46,307 nt of DNA, from assembly GCA_030065815.1 (NCBI GenBank), contig JASJCU010000025.1, positions 1 to 46,307 of the forward strand. Direction: 5' to 3'. Position numbers and translations under genes: made by a program. This document shows positions 1 through 10,343 of this stretch, piece after piece; position 1 is the stretch's first letter; each line of letters starts with the position of its first letter. The notes below the pieces were generated by a model, which saw only the letters and a list, made by a program, of their open reading frames with translations, was not told the DNA's origin and made no database searches. This DNA comes from Gammaproteobacteria bacterium (GTDB lineage Bacteria; Pseudomonadota; Gammaproteobacteria; Chromatiales; Chromatiaceae).

Positions 1-275
1 GCACCGGCGCCGGACAGGGTGCCGAGGCGCTGGTCGATGTCGAGGTAGATGTCGCGCTGCTTGCGCTTCAGGCGCTCGATCTCGTAGCCGAGGTTCTCGA
101 TCTCGCCGCGCAGCTCGCGGTTCTCGCTGCGCACCTGGTCGAGCTGCAACGTCAGGTCGGTGATCCGGCCGACGCGGCGTTCGAGCAGTTCGAGGCGCTG
201 CGCGGTCGACGGCGTCGCCGCCGTCGCGAACGCCGGCAGCACGGCGAGCAGCAGCGTGGCAGCGCGCCGCGTCAT
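1..275 (-). CDS. cpoB: CpoB/YbgF, Tol-Pal accessory protein (N-terminal part only)
   Basis: The first 91 codons of a minus-strand gene run off the left edge of the window. It starts MTRRAATLLLAVLPAFA, a typical Sec signal peptide with likely cleavage around residue 20. This is followed by a heptad-rich helix (ERRVGRITDLTLQLDQ, then ENRELRGEIENLGYEIERL), matching the N-terminal trimeric coiled coil of CpoB/YbgF. The ATG lies 5 bp after the pal stop, the usual place for cpoB at the end of tolQRAB-pal. CpoB is periplasmic and known to link Tol energy use to PBP1B peptidoglycan synthesis during division. The TPR part is outside the window, so the call rests on signal peptide, coiled coil and position. 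Confidence 0.88.
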   Translation of the reverse strand, partial: MTRRAATLLLAVLPAFATAATPSTAQRLELLERRVGRITDLTLQLDQVRSENRELRGEIENLGYEIERLKRKQRDIYLDIDQRLGTLSGAG

Positions 276-280
276 CGCCG

Positions 281-796
281 TCAGTACACCAGCACCGCGC
301 GGCGGTTCTCGGCCCACGAGATCTCGTCGTTGCCCAGCGCCGCCGGGCGTTCCTCGCCGTACGAGATCGTGCTGATCTGCGCCGCCGAGACACCCTCGGC
401 CTCGAGGTAGCGGCGCACCGCGTTGGCGCGACGCTCACCGAGGCCGATGTTGTACTCGCGCGATCCGCGCTCGTCGGCATGTCCCTCGATGCGCACGGTC
501 GCCGACCGGTTGGTGTTCAGGTAGCCGGCGTGCGCGCGCAGCACGTCGACGAACTCGCTGCGGATCGTGCTCTGGTCGAACTCGAAGTAGATGGTCTTGG
601 TCGAGAGCAGGCTGTTCGGGTCGTCCAGCGGGTTGCCGGTCCACGCGCCGCCGCGGCTCGCGCCCGAGGTGGCGGCACCGGTGCCGCCCTCTTCGACCGA
701 CGCGCCACCTTCCTGCTTGGTGCCGGTGGATGTACACCCCACGAACAACAGTGACGATGCGACGATGGCCATTGCGGCCAAACGGATAGGGTTCAT
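281..796 (-). CDS. pal: Pal, peptidoglycan-associated outer-membrane lipoprotein
   Basis: The 171-residue product has a lipoprotein signal with lipobox LLFVG-C (Cys21), then a Gly/Ser/Thr-rich linker. An OmpA-like peptidoglycan-binding domain covers about residues 65-171. Within it, YFEFDQSTIR, the motif IEGHADERGSREYN and the NxxLGxRRAxAVxxYL helix are clear. Pal anchors the outer membrane to peptidoglycan and is the partner of TolB. Its ATG directly abuts the tolB stop codon and it is followed by cpoB, the standard order. Length is normal for the family. Confidence 0.97.
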   Translation of the reverse strand: MNPIRLAAMAIVASSLLFVGCTSTGTKQEGGASVEEGGTGAATSGASRGGAWTGNPLDDPNSLLSTKTIYFEFDQSTIRSEFVDVLRAHAGYLNTNRSATVRIEGHADERGSREYNIGLGERRANAVRRYLEAEGVSAAQISTISYGEERPAALGNDEISWAENRRAVLVY

Positions 797-2119
797 TTAG
801 CGGTTCCTCTGTTGTTGATGATGGGGCGACCACACCGGCTCGCGCACGTCGCCTTCCTGCAGGCGCAGGCGTTGCTGCACGCGACCATCGGTCGACACGG
901 CGGCGAGCACGCCCTTGCCGCCGACCCGCGTGGCGTAAATTATCATGCTGCCATTTGGCGCGAAACTGGGCGATTCGTCCAGTCGACCAGTACTCATAAC
1001 GCGATAGTCGCCGCGGTCGAGGTCCAGCGTCGCGATCCGGTAGGCACCGCTGACCCGGGTGACCATGGTCAGCATGCGTCCGTCCGGCGAGTACGACGCC
1101 CGCGCGTTGTAGTCGCCCTCGAAGGTCACGCGCTGCGCCTCGCCGCCGTTGACCGAGACCCGGTAGATCTGCGGCTTGCCGCCGCGATCCGACGTGAACA
1201 CCAGCGACTTGCCGTCGGGCGACCACGACGGCTCGGTGTCGATCGACCAGTGCCGCGTGATCGCGCGCAGGCTGCGGCGCGCGATGTCCATGATGAAGAT
1301 GTCCGGGTTGCCGTCCTTCGACAGGGTCAGTGCCAGGTAGCGGCCGTCCGGCGAGAACGCCGGCGCGCCGTTGATGCCCTTGAACGACGTCATGCGCTCG
1401 CGCTTGCCGGTGAACACCTCCTGGATCCACACCGACGGCTGCGCGTTCTCGAACGACACGTAGGCGAGCCGGCGGCCGTCCGGCGACCAGGCCGGCGACA
1501 TGATCGGCTCGTCGGACGACACGATGGCCTGCGGTGCGTAGCCGTCGGCGTCGGCGATGCGCAGCTCGACGCGTTCCTTGGCCTGCTCGCCGGCACCGCT
1601 GCGGATCGACGTGACATAGGCGATGCGCGTCGCGAACGCACCGGGTTCACCGGTCAGCGTCTCGTAGATGATGTCGGCGATGTGATGCGCGGTGGCGCGC
1701 AGATCGCTCGCCGTCGTCGGCATGCTGTAGCCGGTGATCTGCTCACCGCGGAACACGTCGTAGAGGTAGAACCTGACCAGGTAACCGCCGGGCCCGTTCG
1801 GGCTGACGTCGCCGATCACGAGGTTGTCGACACCGAGCGCGCGCCAGTCGCGGAAGTCGACGTCTTCGCCGCGCGACGGCCGCGCCAGCATCTCGTTGGT
1901 CGGCAGCGGTTTGAAGCGGCCGCTGCGCTGCAGGTCGGCGGCGACGATACCACCGACCTCGTGCGGCGGCGGGCTGCCGGCATCGCCGCGCCACGCGAAC
2001 GGCACGACCGCGATCGGCAGCGCGCCCTCGGCGCCCTGGGTGATCTCGATGGTCAACGTCGACGCACGCGCCTGCACCACCACACCGAGGACGAAAAACA
2101 ACAACAGGATTCGTTTCAT
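797..2119 (-). CDS. tolB: TolB, periplasmic beta-propeller of the Tol-Pal system
   Basis: The product is about 440 residues, with a Sec signal (MKRILLLFFVLGVVVQARA), an N-terminal TolB domain (VPFAW..., GGIVAADLQRSGRF) and a C-terminal six-bladed propeller. Blades carry WSPDGRRLAYVS, FSPDGRYLALTL, WSPDGKSLVFTS and YSPDGRMLTMVT. I chose the ATG at 2119 because it gives a clean signal peptide. A GTG at 2128, three codons earlier and in frame, is also possible. The tolA stop is only about 10 bp upstream, so translation is probably coupled. TolB shuttles between TolA/TolQR and Pal during envelope constriction. Confidence 0.97.
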   Translation of the reverse strand: MKRILLLFFVLGVVVQARASTLTIEITQGAEGALPIAVVPFAWRGDAGSPPPHEVGGIVAADLQRSGRFKPLPTNEMLARPSRGEDVDFRDWRALGVDNLVIGDVSPNGPGGYLVRFYLYDVFRGEQITGYSMPTTASDLRATAHHIADIIYETLTGEPGAFATRIAYVTSIRSGAGEQAKERVELRIADADGYAPQAIVSSDEPIMSPAWSPDGRRLAYVSFENAQPSVWIQEVFTGKRERMTSFKGINGAPAFSPDGRYLALTLSKDGNPDIFIMDIARRSLRAITRHWSIDTEPSWSPDGKSLVFTSDRGGKPQIYRVSVNGGEAQRVTFEGDYNARASYSPDGRMLTMVTRVSGAYRIATLDLDRGDYRVMSTGRLDESPSFAPNGSMIIYATRVGGKGVLAAVSTDGRVQQRLRLQEGDVREPVWSPHHQQQRNR

Positions 2120-2129
2120 GACAGTCACG

Positions 2130-3152
2130 TCAGCTACTTGGGTCGAAGATGAATTTAAGGCCCTTGCGGAACTCGGCCAGCAGGCGCTCGGACTTGGGCA
2201 TCGGCAGCGGATCGGCCTTGCGCACCGCGGCCTCGACCGATCGGTCGAACGCGATATTGCCGCTGGACTCTACCACGTTGACGAGCAGCACCGAGCCGCT
2301 CGCACCGAGGCGTACCGAGACCGTGCACTTGAGCCCCTCGGTGCCGACCGGGCGCGTCCAGTTGCGCTCGACCTTTTCCTTGATCAGGCCGGCGACACGC
2401 GCCAACTCGGACGCGTCCTGTTCGGCCTCGAGCTGCGCGGCCAGCTCGGCCTCGCGCGCCGCGCGGTCGGCGCGCGCCTTGGCCTCGGCGGCCTCACGCG
2501 CCTTGCGCTCCTTCTCGGCCTTCTCGCGCGCCAGGCGCTCCTTGCGCTCGCGCTCGGCCTTGGCCTTCGCCTCGGCTTCGGCCTTGCGTTTGGCCTCGGC
2601 TTCGGCCTCGGCTTTGCGTTTCGCCTCGCGCTCGGCCTCCTCGCGCTTGCGCTTCTGTTCGGCGAGCCGCGCCTCCTCGGCCTTGCGTTCCTGCTCGGCC
2701 TTGCGCCTGGCCTCGAGCTCGGCCTGGCGTTTTCTTTCCGCCTCCTGCTCGATACGCAACGCCTCCTGGCGCTTGATCTCGGCCTGGCGGGCCTCCTCTG
2801 CCTTTTTCTTCTCCTCTGCGGCCTGGCGTTCGGCCTCCTGCTTCTCGCGCTGTTTGCGCGCCTCGATCTCGGCCAGCTTGCGCTGCTCCTCGGCGCGGCG
2901 TTGCTGCAGCGCCTGCTGCTTCGCGTCCTCCTCGGCCTTGTTGCGCGCCTGCTCGGCGGCCTGCTTGTCGTCCTCGGCCTGCTGCAGCGCCGCAGCGTCG
3001 ACCAGTTCGGCCTGCACGACCTGGACGTCACCGCCGATCGGCTTGACCTTGTCGCCCCAGTCGAACTCGAACACCAGGAACACGGCGAGGCCGATGTGCA
3101 GCAGGATGGCCAGGACCAGCGCGACCGGGTTGCGTTTGAAGACCGCTAACAT
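2130..3152 (-). CDS. tolA: TolA, membrane-spanning energy transducer
   Basis: The product is 340 residues. A single N-terminal membrane helix (about residues 10-30, NPVALVLAILLHIGLAVFLV) is followed by a long Ala/Glu/Lys/Arg-rich helix (about residues 50-235) with repeats such as AEAEAKRKAE. The TolA C-terminal domain holds NWTRPVGTEGLKCTVSVRL and SGNIAFDRSVEAAVRKADPL. The start at 3152 lies 14 bp after the tolR stop and places the membrane helix correctly. TolA links TolQR in the inner membrane to TolB/Pal. The repetitive helix DNA is codon-level low complexity, not a mobile repeat. Confidence 0.97.
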   Translation of the reverse strand: MLAVFKRNPVALVLAILLHIGLAVFLVFEFDWGDKVKPIGGDVQVVQAELVDAAALQQAEDDKQAAEQARNKAEEDAKQQALQQRRAEEQRKLAEIEARKQREKQEAERQAAEEKKKAEEARQAEIKRQEALRIEQEAERKRQAELEARRKAEQERKAEEARLAEQKRKREEAEREAKRKAEAEAEAKRKAEAEAKAKAERERKERLAREKAEKERKAREAAEAKARADRAAREAELAAQLEAEQDASELARVAGLIKEKVERNWTRPVGTEGLKCTVSVRLGASGSVLLVNVVESSGNIAFDRSVEAAVRKADPLPMPKSERLLAEFRKGLKFIFDPSS

Positions 3153-3166
3153 CGCCCGTTGCGCCG

Positions 3167-3601
3167 CTAGCGACTCGCTTCCGGTGGCTGCGTGATCAGC
3201 CCGACGCTCGGCGCGCCGGCGTTCTGCAGCACGACCATGGCCTGGATCACGCGGTCGTAGACGACGTTCTTGTCGCCCTTGATCAGCACCGGGATGCCGG
3301 GATTGTTCTTGATGATCGCGGCGCTCTTCTGCAACAGGCCGTCGGCATCGACGACCTGGGTGCGGTCGTCGTCGTAGGTGATCGACCAGGTGCCGTCGAC
3401 CTCGACGCTGACCACCAGCGGGCGCTTGGCCTCGTCCTCGATCGGCTTGGCGTCGGCCTCGGCGAGCTCGACCTTGACGCCCTGGGTCAGCAGCGGCGCG
3501 GTGATCATGAAGATCACAAGCAGCACGAGCATCACGTCGATGTACGGCACGACGTTGATCTCGGCCATCGGGCGGCGGGTTTTCTGTCGATGGTGGGCCA
3601 T
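3167..3601 (-). CDS. tolR: TolR, ExbD-like stator subunit
   Basis: The product is 144 residues. The N-terminal cytoplasmic part ends in MAEINVVPYIDVMLVLLVIF, with the conserved membrane Asp in YIDVMLVLLVIFMI at about residue 22 that forms the proton pathway with TolQ. The periplasmic ExbD-like domain follows (LTQGVKVELAEADAK, then VSVEVDGTWSI). Length and order before tolA are standard. The odd point is the spacing to tolQ upstream: 191 bp instead of a few bases, because an inverted-repeat element lies in the gap. Confidence 0.97.
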   Translation of the reverse strand: MAHHRQKTRRPMAEINVVPYIDVMLVLLVIFMITAPLLTQGVKVELAEADAKPIEDEAKRPLVVSVEVDGTWSITYDDDRTQVVDADGLLQKSAAIIKNNPGIPVLIKGDKNVVYDRVIQAMVVLQNAGAPSVGLITQPPEASR

Positions 3602-3616
3602 GGGTCAGTGGATACC

Positions 3617-3775
3617 GGAACGCTGAGGACGCAGAGTTCCGCAATGGACGCGGAGACTTGGTGTTTCCTGGTCGTGGATGATTCCGGGATCCCGAGTATC
3701 CGCGATGTTTCGACAAGCCCGCTCAGCAGAAGACCACTCCGCGCCCTCTGCGATTCTCCGCGTCCTCTGCGTTCC
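3617..3775. repeat. Inverted CTCTGCG/CGCAGAG element separating tolR from tolQ
   Basis: The left arm (3617-3656, beginning GGAACGCTGAGGACGCAGAG) and right arm (3736-3775, ending CCGCGTCCTCTGCGTTCC) are imperfect reverse complements over about 40 bp, roughly 33 matches by eye. They flank about 79 bp of unrelated sequence. The arms are built from CGCAGAG/CGCGGAG-like heptamers. A related inverted pair occurs at 40499-40603. The transcript would form a long hairpin inside the tolQRAB message. No gene is seen in it. Confidence 0.8.
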
Positions 3776-3792
3776 AGCGCCCATGCCGGAAA

Positions 3793-4485
<693 letters not shown>

Positions 4486-4744
4486 CGCTACAGGCCCGTC
4501 CGCAGTAGTTCATGCGCAACGGCATTGCCGGCAGACGCGGCGGCCGGGGCGTGCCGTGCGCGACCCAGCGCCGACAAACGCGTGTCCGGTCGTCGCATGG
4601 AACAGGTTCCCCGGTTGCGCCCGACGGGTCGCCGGGGCCGCTTGCGGGATCGCGTCATCGGTCGTTCGTACGGCGTCAATGCACCTCTCTCCTTGCGCCG
4701 GGTCGGCCCGATCGTGGTCGCCGGCAGCGTCAATACCAACCGTG

Positions 4745-5149
4745 TCAAGCCACCTCCATCGCGTGTCGGATGTCCGGCGGTATCGCGGTCGGGCGGAACT
4801 GGTCCCGGTCGAGACAGACGACCTTGACGGTCGCCGTGCACAGCACCGTATCGGGCGGGCGCACGATGCGCTGCGCAAAGGTCAGGCTGACCTTGCTGAG
4901 CTGCGCGATATCGGCCTCGACGCGCAGTTCGTCATCGAACCGCGCGGGCTGAAGATAATCGATCGCGACGTGGCGAACCGCGAACAGGATCCCGGCGTCA
5001 CGCATCAACGCTTCCTGGCCAAAACCCAGTGCACGCAGCCATTCGGTGCGCGCGCGCTCGAGGTAGCGCAGATAGTTCGCGTAATAGACGACCCCGCCGG
5101 CATCCGTGTCCTCGTAATAGATGCGAACCGGCCATTGAAAAGCGCTCAA
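4745..5149 (-). CDS. ybgC: YbgC-type acyl-CoA thioesterase
   Basis: The product is 134 residues with a hot-dog fold of the 4-hydroxybenzoyl-CoA thioesterase type. The diagnostic segment is YYEDTDAGGVVYYANYLRYL at about residues 11-30, with catalytic Asp in DTDAGG. In the common gammaproteobacterial order it lies just upstream of tolQ and may act on short-chain or phospholipid-related acyl-CoA at the membrane. The 259-bp gap to tolQ holds no gene that I can support. The start is set by the family N-terminus (MSAFQWPVRIYYEDTD). Confidence 0.95.
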   Translation of the reverse strand: MSAFQWPVRIYYEDTDAGGVVYYANYLRYLERARTEWLRALGFGQEALMRDAGILFAVRHVAIDYLQPARFDDELRVEADIAQLSKVSLTFAQRIVRPPDTVLCTATVKVVCLDRDQFRPTAIPPDIRHAMEVA

Positions 5150-5188
5150 AGCAAATACCCTGCTGTCATTAGGGCCGACTGGAAAAGT

Positions 5189-6235
<1,047 letters not shown>

Positions 6236-6421
6236 CGCGCAATTATGGAGGAACCCCGGCGCCGATTCGAGGGGCGAAAAGCGGCAATCTGCGGGCAATC
6301 GCGGCGCTGTCACGGCGACCACCGGCCGGCGCCCGCACGCCGGCGGAACACGCCCGGGTCCGGTCGCTGCGCCCGCCGCCGGGTGCCGATCGATCCCTCG
6401 GCCCGACGCCGCGCGGCGGCG

Positions 6422-6844
6422 TCAACGCACCGCATACAGCGTGCCGTCGACGCGGAACGGCGCCTCGCCGTTGTTGGTGATCTGGATGAACACGTTCTTC
6501 GGCCCGAAGACGTCGAAGCGCGCCCGGTAGTTGAGGATGCCGTCCGGCCCGATCTGGCCACTGCCGATCTCGAACTTGACCTGGTCGACGCTGCCGGCCG
6601 GGCCGAACAACTCCTGGATCGTAAACGGCGTGCCCTTGTCGCCGGCGAAGCGCAGCGTCAGGCGGTACTCGCCGTAGCCGGTCAGGTCGAGCCCGCCGAG
6701 CGGTCCCAGCGCGCGGCCATGGGCCGGAATCTCGCGCGCCTCGAACAGCGTCATCAGCACCGGTTTGGCCACCATGCCGACATCGAGCGGCTCGTTGGCG
6801 ATGCGTACCGCGAGGGTCTTTTTCAGCAACTTCTTGAGTTTCAT
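6422..6844 (-). CDS. Small conserved-looking hypothetical protein, 140 aa
   Basis: I do not recognise this family. The start at 6844 (MKLKKLLKKTLAVRIANEPL) is favoured by a GGAGG sequence just upstream. There is no signal peptide or clear membrane helix. The C-terminal half looks beta-rich (GGLDLTGYGEYRLTLRF, then NVFIQITNNGEAPFRVDGTL), suggesting a small beta-sandwich. It is the first of the genes separating ruvB from ruvA and has the same strand as ruvB. Codon use is typical for the window, which supports a real gene. Confidence 0.7.
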   Translation of the reverse strand: MKLKKLLKKTLAVRIANEPLDVGMVAKPVLMTLFEAREIPAHGRALGPLGGLDLTGYGEYRLTLRFAGDKGTPFTIQELFGPAGSVDQVKFEIGSGQIGPDGILNYRARFDVFGPKNVFIQITNNGEAPFRVDGTLYAVR

Positions 6845-7001
6845 GTCGATTCCTCCGCCGTTCGTTGCTCGTTTTCGGGGCAGCCGCGGGTTCGTGCACC
6901 ACAACGAGGCGCGAACCGGGTCCGGCGACGCACGATCCGCCGCCGCAGCTCGACTCCGCAAGATCGGGGCCAGTTCCGCGCCACAGCCGCGCCGCGGCCG
7001 C

Positions 7002-7676
7002 TCACGACGCGCCCGTGGCCGGCGCCGTGCGTCCGAGCAGGTAGCGCGCGACCGCGGCGGCGATCGCCGCCAGCGGCGCCAGCGTGCCGAGCGGCATCGC
7101 CATCGCCAGGTAGCTCAGGCCGCTGAACAGGCACCAGGCCAGCGGTACCAGCGCCAGCAGCGCGGCCGGCAGGCCGCGCAGCGTCAGCAGCACGCCGAGG
7201 GTCGCCAGCGCGGTCGGATCGGGCGCCAGGCCGAACCACTCCAGCGCCGCGGCGTCGCGACCGGCCGGCAGGCCGAGCAACGGGTGGACCAGCAGCGCAT
7301 AGCCGATCAGCAGCATGCCGGGCAGCCGCGTCCGCGGCGTCACGAGTCGCAGCGCCGGCCGCGCCGCGACCGCGGCGAGCAGCAGCGCCTGCAGCGCGAA
7401 CAGGCCGGTCCACGGGTCGCCGGCCAGGCTGATCGGCGCGTAGCGCTGGTGCAGGAACCACCACGCGCACGCCGCCCAGGCCGGGACCAGCAGCCACAGC
7501 ACGGCCGCGTCTTGCGACACCGCCGGGCGCAGCCGCCAGGCCGCGGCGCCGGCGAGCAGGTATAGCACGACGTGCAGCGGCCACAGCGCCGCGTTGAGCA
7601 GCGCGAACTGGCGCACGTAGGTATCCGGCGCAAACATCAGGAAATCGGCCAGCGCGTAGCCCGCCCAGTCGGTCAT
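7002..7676 (-). CDS. Multi-pass membrane protein, DUF6064-like
   Basis: The product is 224 residues and almost entirely hydrophobic, with about six membrane helices (for example WPLHVVLYLLAGAAAW, AAVLWLLVPAWAACAWWFL and LFALQALLLAAVAA). The opening pattern of an Asn/Ala-rich helix followed by WPLHVVLYLL resembles DUF6064 proteins; that assignment is from memory and moderate. The function is unknown. The ATG overlaps the stop codon of the upstream aldo/keto reductase gene by one base (TGATG), so the two are probably translationally coupled. Confidence 0.75.
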   Translation of the reverse strand: MTDWAGYALADFLMFAPDTYVRQFALLNAALWPLHVVLYLLAGAAAWRLRPAVSQDAAVLWLLVPAWAACAWWFLHQRYAPISLAGDPWTGLFALQALLLAAVAARPALRLVTPRTRLPGMLLIGYALLVHPLLGLPAGRDAAALEWFGLAPDPTALATLGVLLTLRGLPAALLALVPLAWCLFSGLSYLAMAMPLGTLAPLAAIAAAVARYLLGRTAPATGAS

Positions 7677-8584
7677 CACAGCGAGCGGACATGCTCCACC
7701 AGGCGCCGGCGCAGCGCCGGATCGGGCTGCCGGCCGTGCATCGCCCGCATGTTCTCGACCATGTGCTCGACCCGGCTGGTCGCCGGAATCGCGCAGGTCA
7801 CGGCCGGGTGCGAGACGATGAACTTGAGCAACAGCCCGGCCCAGTCGGCGCAGTCGCAGTCGGCCGCCCAGGCCGGCAGCGGCTCGCGCTGCACGCGGTC
7901 GATCAGCGCGCCGCGCCGAAACGGGCGGTTGGCGATGAACGCAATGCCGCGCTCGGCGGCGAGCGGCAAGATGCGCTGCTCGACGTCGCGGTCGACGACG
8001 TTGTAGGTCGCCTGGACGAAATCGATCGGCCAGTCGCGCATGACCTGTTCGAGGTCGCCGTGGCGGCGGCCGTGCGATGTCGTGATGCCGACGTAGCGCA
8101 GCCGTCCGCTGTCCTTCATCGCCAACAGGGTCTCGAGGTGCGGCCGCCACGCGAGCAGGTTGTGCACCTGCAGCAGATCGAAGCGCTCGACGCCCCACAG
8201 CCGGCGTGACTGCTCGATCTCGCCCGGCCCGTCGTCGCCGGACGAGGTCCAGACCTTGGTCGCCGAGAACAGACCCTGCGGGTAGTCGAGGCGGCCGAGC
8301 AGGTCGCCGACCACGGCCTCGGCCGAGCCGTACATCGGCGACGAGTCGATCATGCCGCCGCCGTGCGCGAAGAAGGTCCGCAGCACATCGGCGCGCTGCG
8401 CGCGGGTCTGTGCGTCGCTGCCGATGTTGAACGTGATCCAGGTGCCCATGCCGATCGCCGGGATGCGCTCGCCGCTCGACGGGATCGGTTTGCGCAGCGG
8501 ACCGGACGGCGCCGCGGCGCCCGGGCCGGCCGCCAGCGACGCCAGGGTCGCGCCGCCGATGGCCAGGAACTGTCGTCGGTTCAT
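7676..8584 (-). CDS. Tat-exported aldo/keto reductase
   Basis: The product is 302 residues. The N-terminus MNRRQFLAIGGATLASLAAG is a twin-arginine signal, so the enzyme is probably folded with its cofactor and exported to the periplasm. The AKR barrel shows IGMGTWITFN, the catalytic Asp/Tyr segment MIDSSPMYGSAEAVVG, Lys in FSATKVW and His in LLQVHN. The C-terminal NADPH-binding segment includes AIPATSRVEHMVENM. The substrate is unknown. It is coupled to the downstream membrane-protein gene. A periplasmic AKR needs a bound cofactor or may have another role. Confidence 0.9.
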   Translation of the reverse strand: MNRRQFLAIGGATLASLAAGPGAAAPSGPLRKPIPSSGERIPAIGMGTWITFNIGSDAQTRAQRADVLRTFFAHGGGMIDSSPMYGSAEAVVGDLLGRLDYPQGLFSATKVWTSSGDDGPGEIEQSRRLWGVERFDLLQVHNLLAWRPHLETLLAMKDSGRLRYVGITTSHGRRHGDLEQVMRDWPIDFVQATYNVVDRDVEQRILPLAAERGIAFIANRPFRRGALIDRVQREPLPAWAADCDCADWAGLLLKFIVSHPAVTCAIPATSRVEHMVENMRAMHGRQPDPALRRRLVEHVRSL

Positions 8585-8759
8585 CGTCGCCTCCGGGTGT
8601 CGTCAGGTGTTGGATGCGGATCGGCGCCGCCGGTTCCCCGGCGCGCCGCGACGGAGGTCCGCGCAGCCATCGGCCGGGACCGCTGGCAAGGACAGGGCGC
8701 CTCGCACTCGGGGCCGGCTCGCGGTAGCGTTGCACGCAGCCCCCGAGGAGTCGACGCCG

Positions 8760-9461
8760 ATGCGGCCTGCCGCGCTGTCCTGCCTGCTGTTGCTCGCCGC
8801 GATCGGCGCGGTCGCGGGTCCGCTGCGCGCGGCCGACGCCGACTGCCCGGCGATCGCGATCGACGACGACGCCGGCGTCGCCGCGGATACGCGCCGGCTG
8901 GTCTGTCAGGGTGCCGGCGCGGCGCTGACCTTCCTCGCCGGCCACGGCGTGCAGCCACAGCGCCGCATACGGGTCGCCCTGCGACCGACGCTGCGCAGCG
9001 GCGACACCCACCTGATCGGCCGTTACGACCGGCGCAGCGACCGCATCGAGCTGTTGACGTTCGACGCCGCCGCCGAGCTGTCCGTGACCGACGCGTTGTT
9101 CGGTGAGGCGATGGACGCGGCGCTTTACCGCAGCGTCGTCGCCCACGAGGTCGCGCACGCGATCGTCGAACAGAACCGCTCGCCGGCCCAGCGCTCGCGC
9201 GTCCCGCACGAGTACGTCGCCTACGTCGTGCAGCTGTCGGTATTACCGGCGACGACCCGCGCACGCATCCTCGCGCGCGACGACGCCCCGGCCTATGCCA
9301 GCGTCGACGAGATGTCGTGGATCTACTACCTGCTGGATCCGGGCAGCTTCGGCGTCAAGGCCTACCGCCACTTCGTCGGCCTGGCCGACCCGCGGCGCTT
9401 CCTCGACGAACTGCTGAGCGGCGCGATCCGTGCGGAGTCCGATCCGATGGACCGCTGGTGA
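8760..9461 (+). CDS. Exported protein with HExxH-like motif, DUF6639-like
   Basis: The product is 233 residues with a Sec signal (MRPAALSCLLLLAAIGAVAG). A GAGGAG ribosome site precedes the ATG at 8760. The segment YRSVVAHEVAHAIVEQNR, about residues 123-140, contains HEVAH, an HExxH zinc-protease-like motif. The N-terminal half is beta-rich (RIRVALRPTLRSGDTH). The layout resembles DUF6639 family proteins. It is the only plus-strand gene in the ruvA-ruvB interruption. A metallopeptidase activity is plausible but not shown. Confidence 0.8.
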   Translation: MRPAALSCLLLLAAIGAVAGPLRAADADCPAIAIDDDAGVAADTRRLVCQGAGAALTFLAGHGVQPQRRIRVALRPTLRSGDTHLIGRYDRRSDRIELLTFDAAAELSVTDALFGEAMDAALYRSVVAHEVAHAIVEQNRSPAQRSRVPHEYVAYVVQLSVLPATTRARILARDDAPAYASVDEMSWIYYLLDPGSFGVKAYRHFVGLADPRRFLDELLSGAIRAESDPMDRW

Positions 9462-9743
9462 CCGGCGCCGCCGCGCGCAGAGCGCCTTGCGGTATACCGC
9501 AATGGCCGCGACGACCGCGTCCGCGATGCCGAGGACACCGCAGTCGCACAGCACCCGGCAGGGCCCGGCACGCGGCGTACTGCCAGCGCCGAACAGCCTG
9601 CCCACGACCGCCGCCGGGCAGCGCGCGCAACACTGCGCGACCAAAGACCGGGAAACCGATCACCGCGATCGGCTTGCCGCGCGGTCGACGATCGCTGTGG
9701 GGTTGGCCGCGGGGTTGGCGGCCGTGGCGTGCCGCTATCGACG

Positions 9744-10343
9744 TCAGCCGACGCTGCCCTTGAGCGCCGCGCGGATCACCGACTCGGTATCCATGCCGGC
9801 CTCGAACACCTTGCTGACCATGCGACTCGCCTCGGGCGGCTTGTAGCCGAGCGCGATCAACGCGCTGACGGCATCCTGGTCGGCGCCCTTGTGCGGCTCG
9901 CTGCCGGCCACCGGCGGCGCGCTGCCGGGCAGCTCGGCGACCGCGTCGAGCTTGTCGCGCATCTCGACGACGAGGCGCTCGGCGGTCTTCTTGCCGACGC
10001 CCGGCAGGCGCGTCAACGCGGCGATGTCGCCGGCCTGCACGGCGCGGCCGAATTCCTCGGCGGTCATACCGGACAGCACGCCGAGCGCCATCTTGCCGCC
10101 GACCCCGCTGACCTTGAGCAGCGCGCGAAACAACGTGCGGTCGGCCTCGCGGGCGAAGCCGTAGAGGATGTGGGCGTCCTCGCGGACCGCGAGATGGGTG
10201 TGCAGCACGATCTCGTCGTCACCGGCGGGCAGCACGTAGAAGGTCGACATCGGCGCCTCGACCTCGTAGCCGACGCCGTTGACGTCGAGCAGCAGGAACG
10301 GCGGCTGCTTGGCGAGGATGCGTCCGCGCAGCCGGCCGATCAC
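9744..10343 (-). CDS. ruvA: RuvA, Holliday junction-binding subunit
   Basis: The product is 199 residues. The start is a GTG at 10343 ([15 protein letters not shown]), overlapping the ruvC stop as GTGA. The three domains are visible: the N-terminal OB fold (LLLDVNGVGYEVEAPMSTF), tandem helix-hairpin-helix motifs (SGVGGKMALGVLSGM and LPGVGKKTAERLVVEM), and the C-terminal RuvB-contact domain (DAVSALIALGYKPPEASRMV). RuvA tetramers bind the four-way junction and load RuvB. The following 282 bp contain no supported gene, then the interruption begins. Confidence 0.97.
   Translation of the reverse strand: MIGRLRGRILAKQPPFLLLDVNGVGYEVEAPMSTFYVLPAGDDEIVLHTHLAVREDAHILYGFAREADRTLFRALLKVSGVGGKMALGVLSGMTAEEFGRAVQAGDIAALTRLPGVGKKTAERLVVEMRDKLDAVAELPGSAPPVAGSEPHKGADQDAVSALIALGYKPPEASRMVSKVFEAGMDTESVIRAALKGSVG

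Noticed and set aside
2460-2990. Dense short repeats that could be a repeat array or CRISPR
   Set aside because: They encode the Ala/Glu/Lys/Arg helix of TolA; there are no spacers and the period follows codons.
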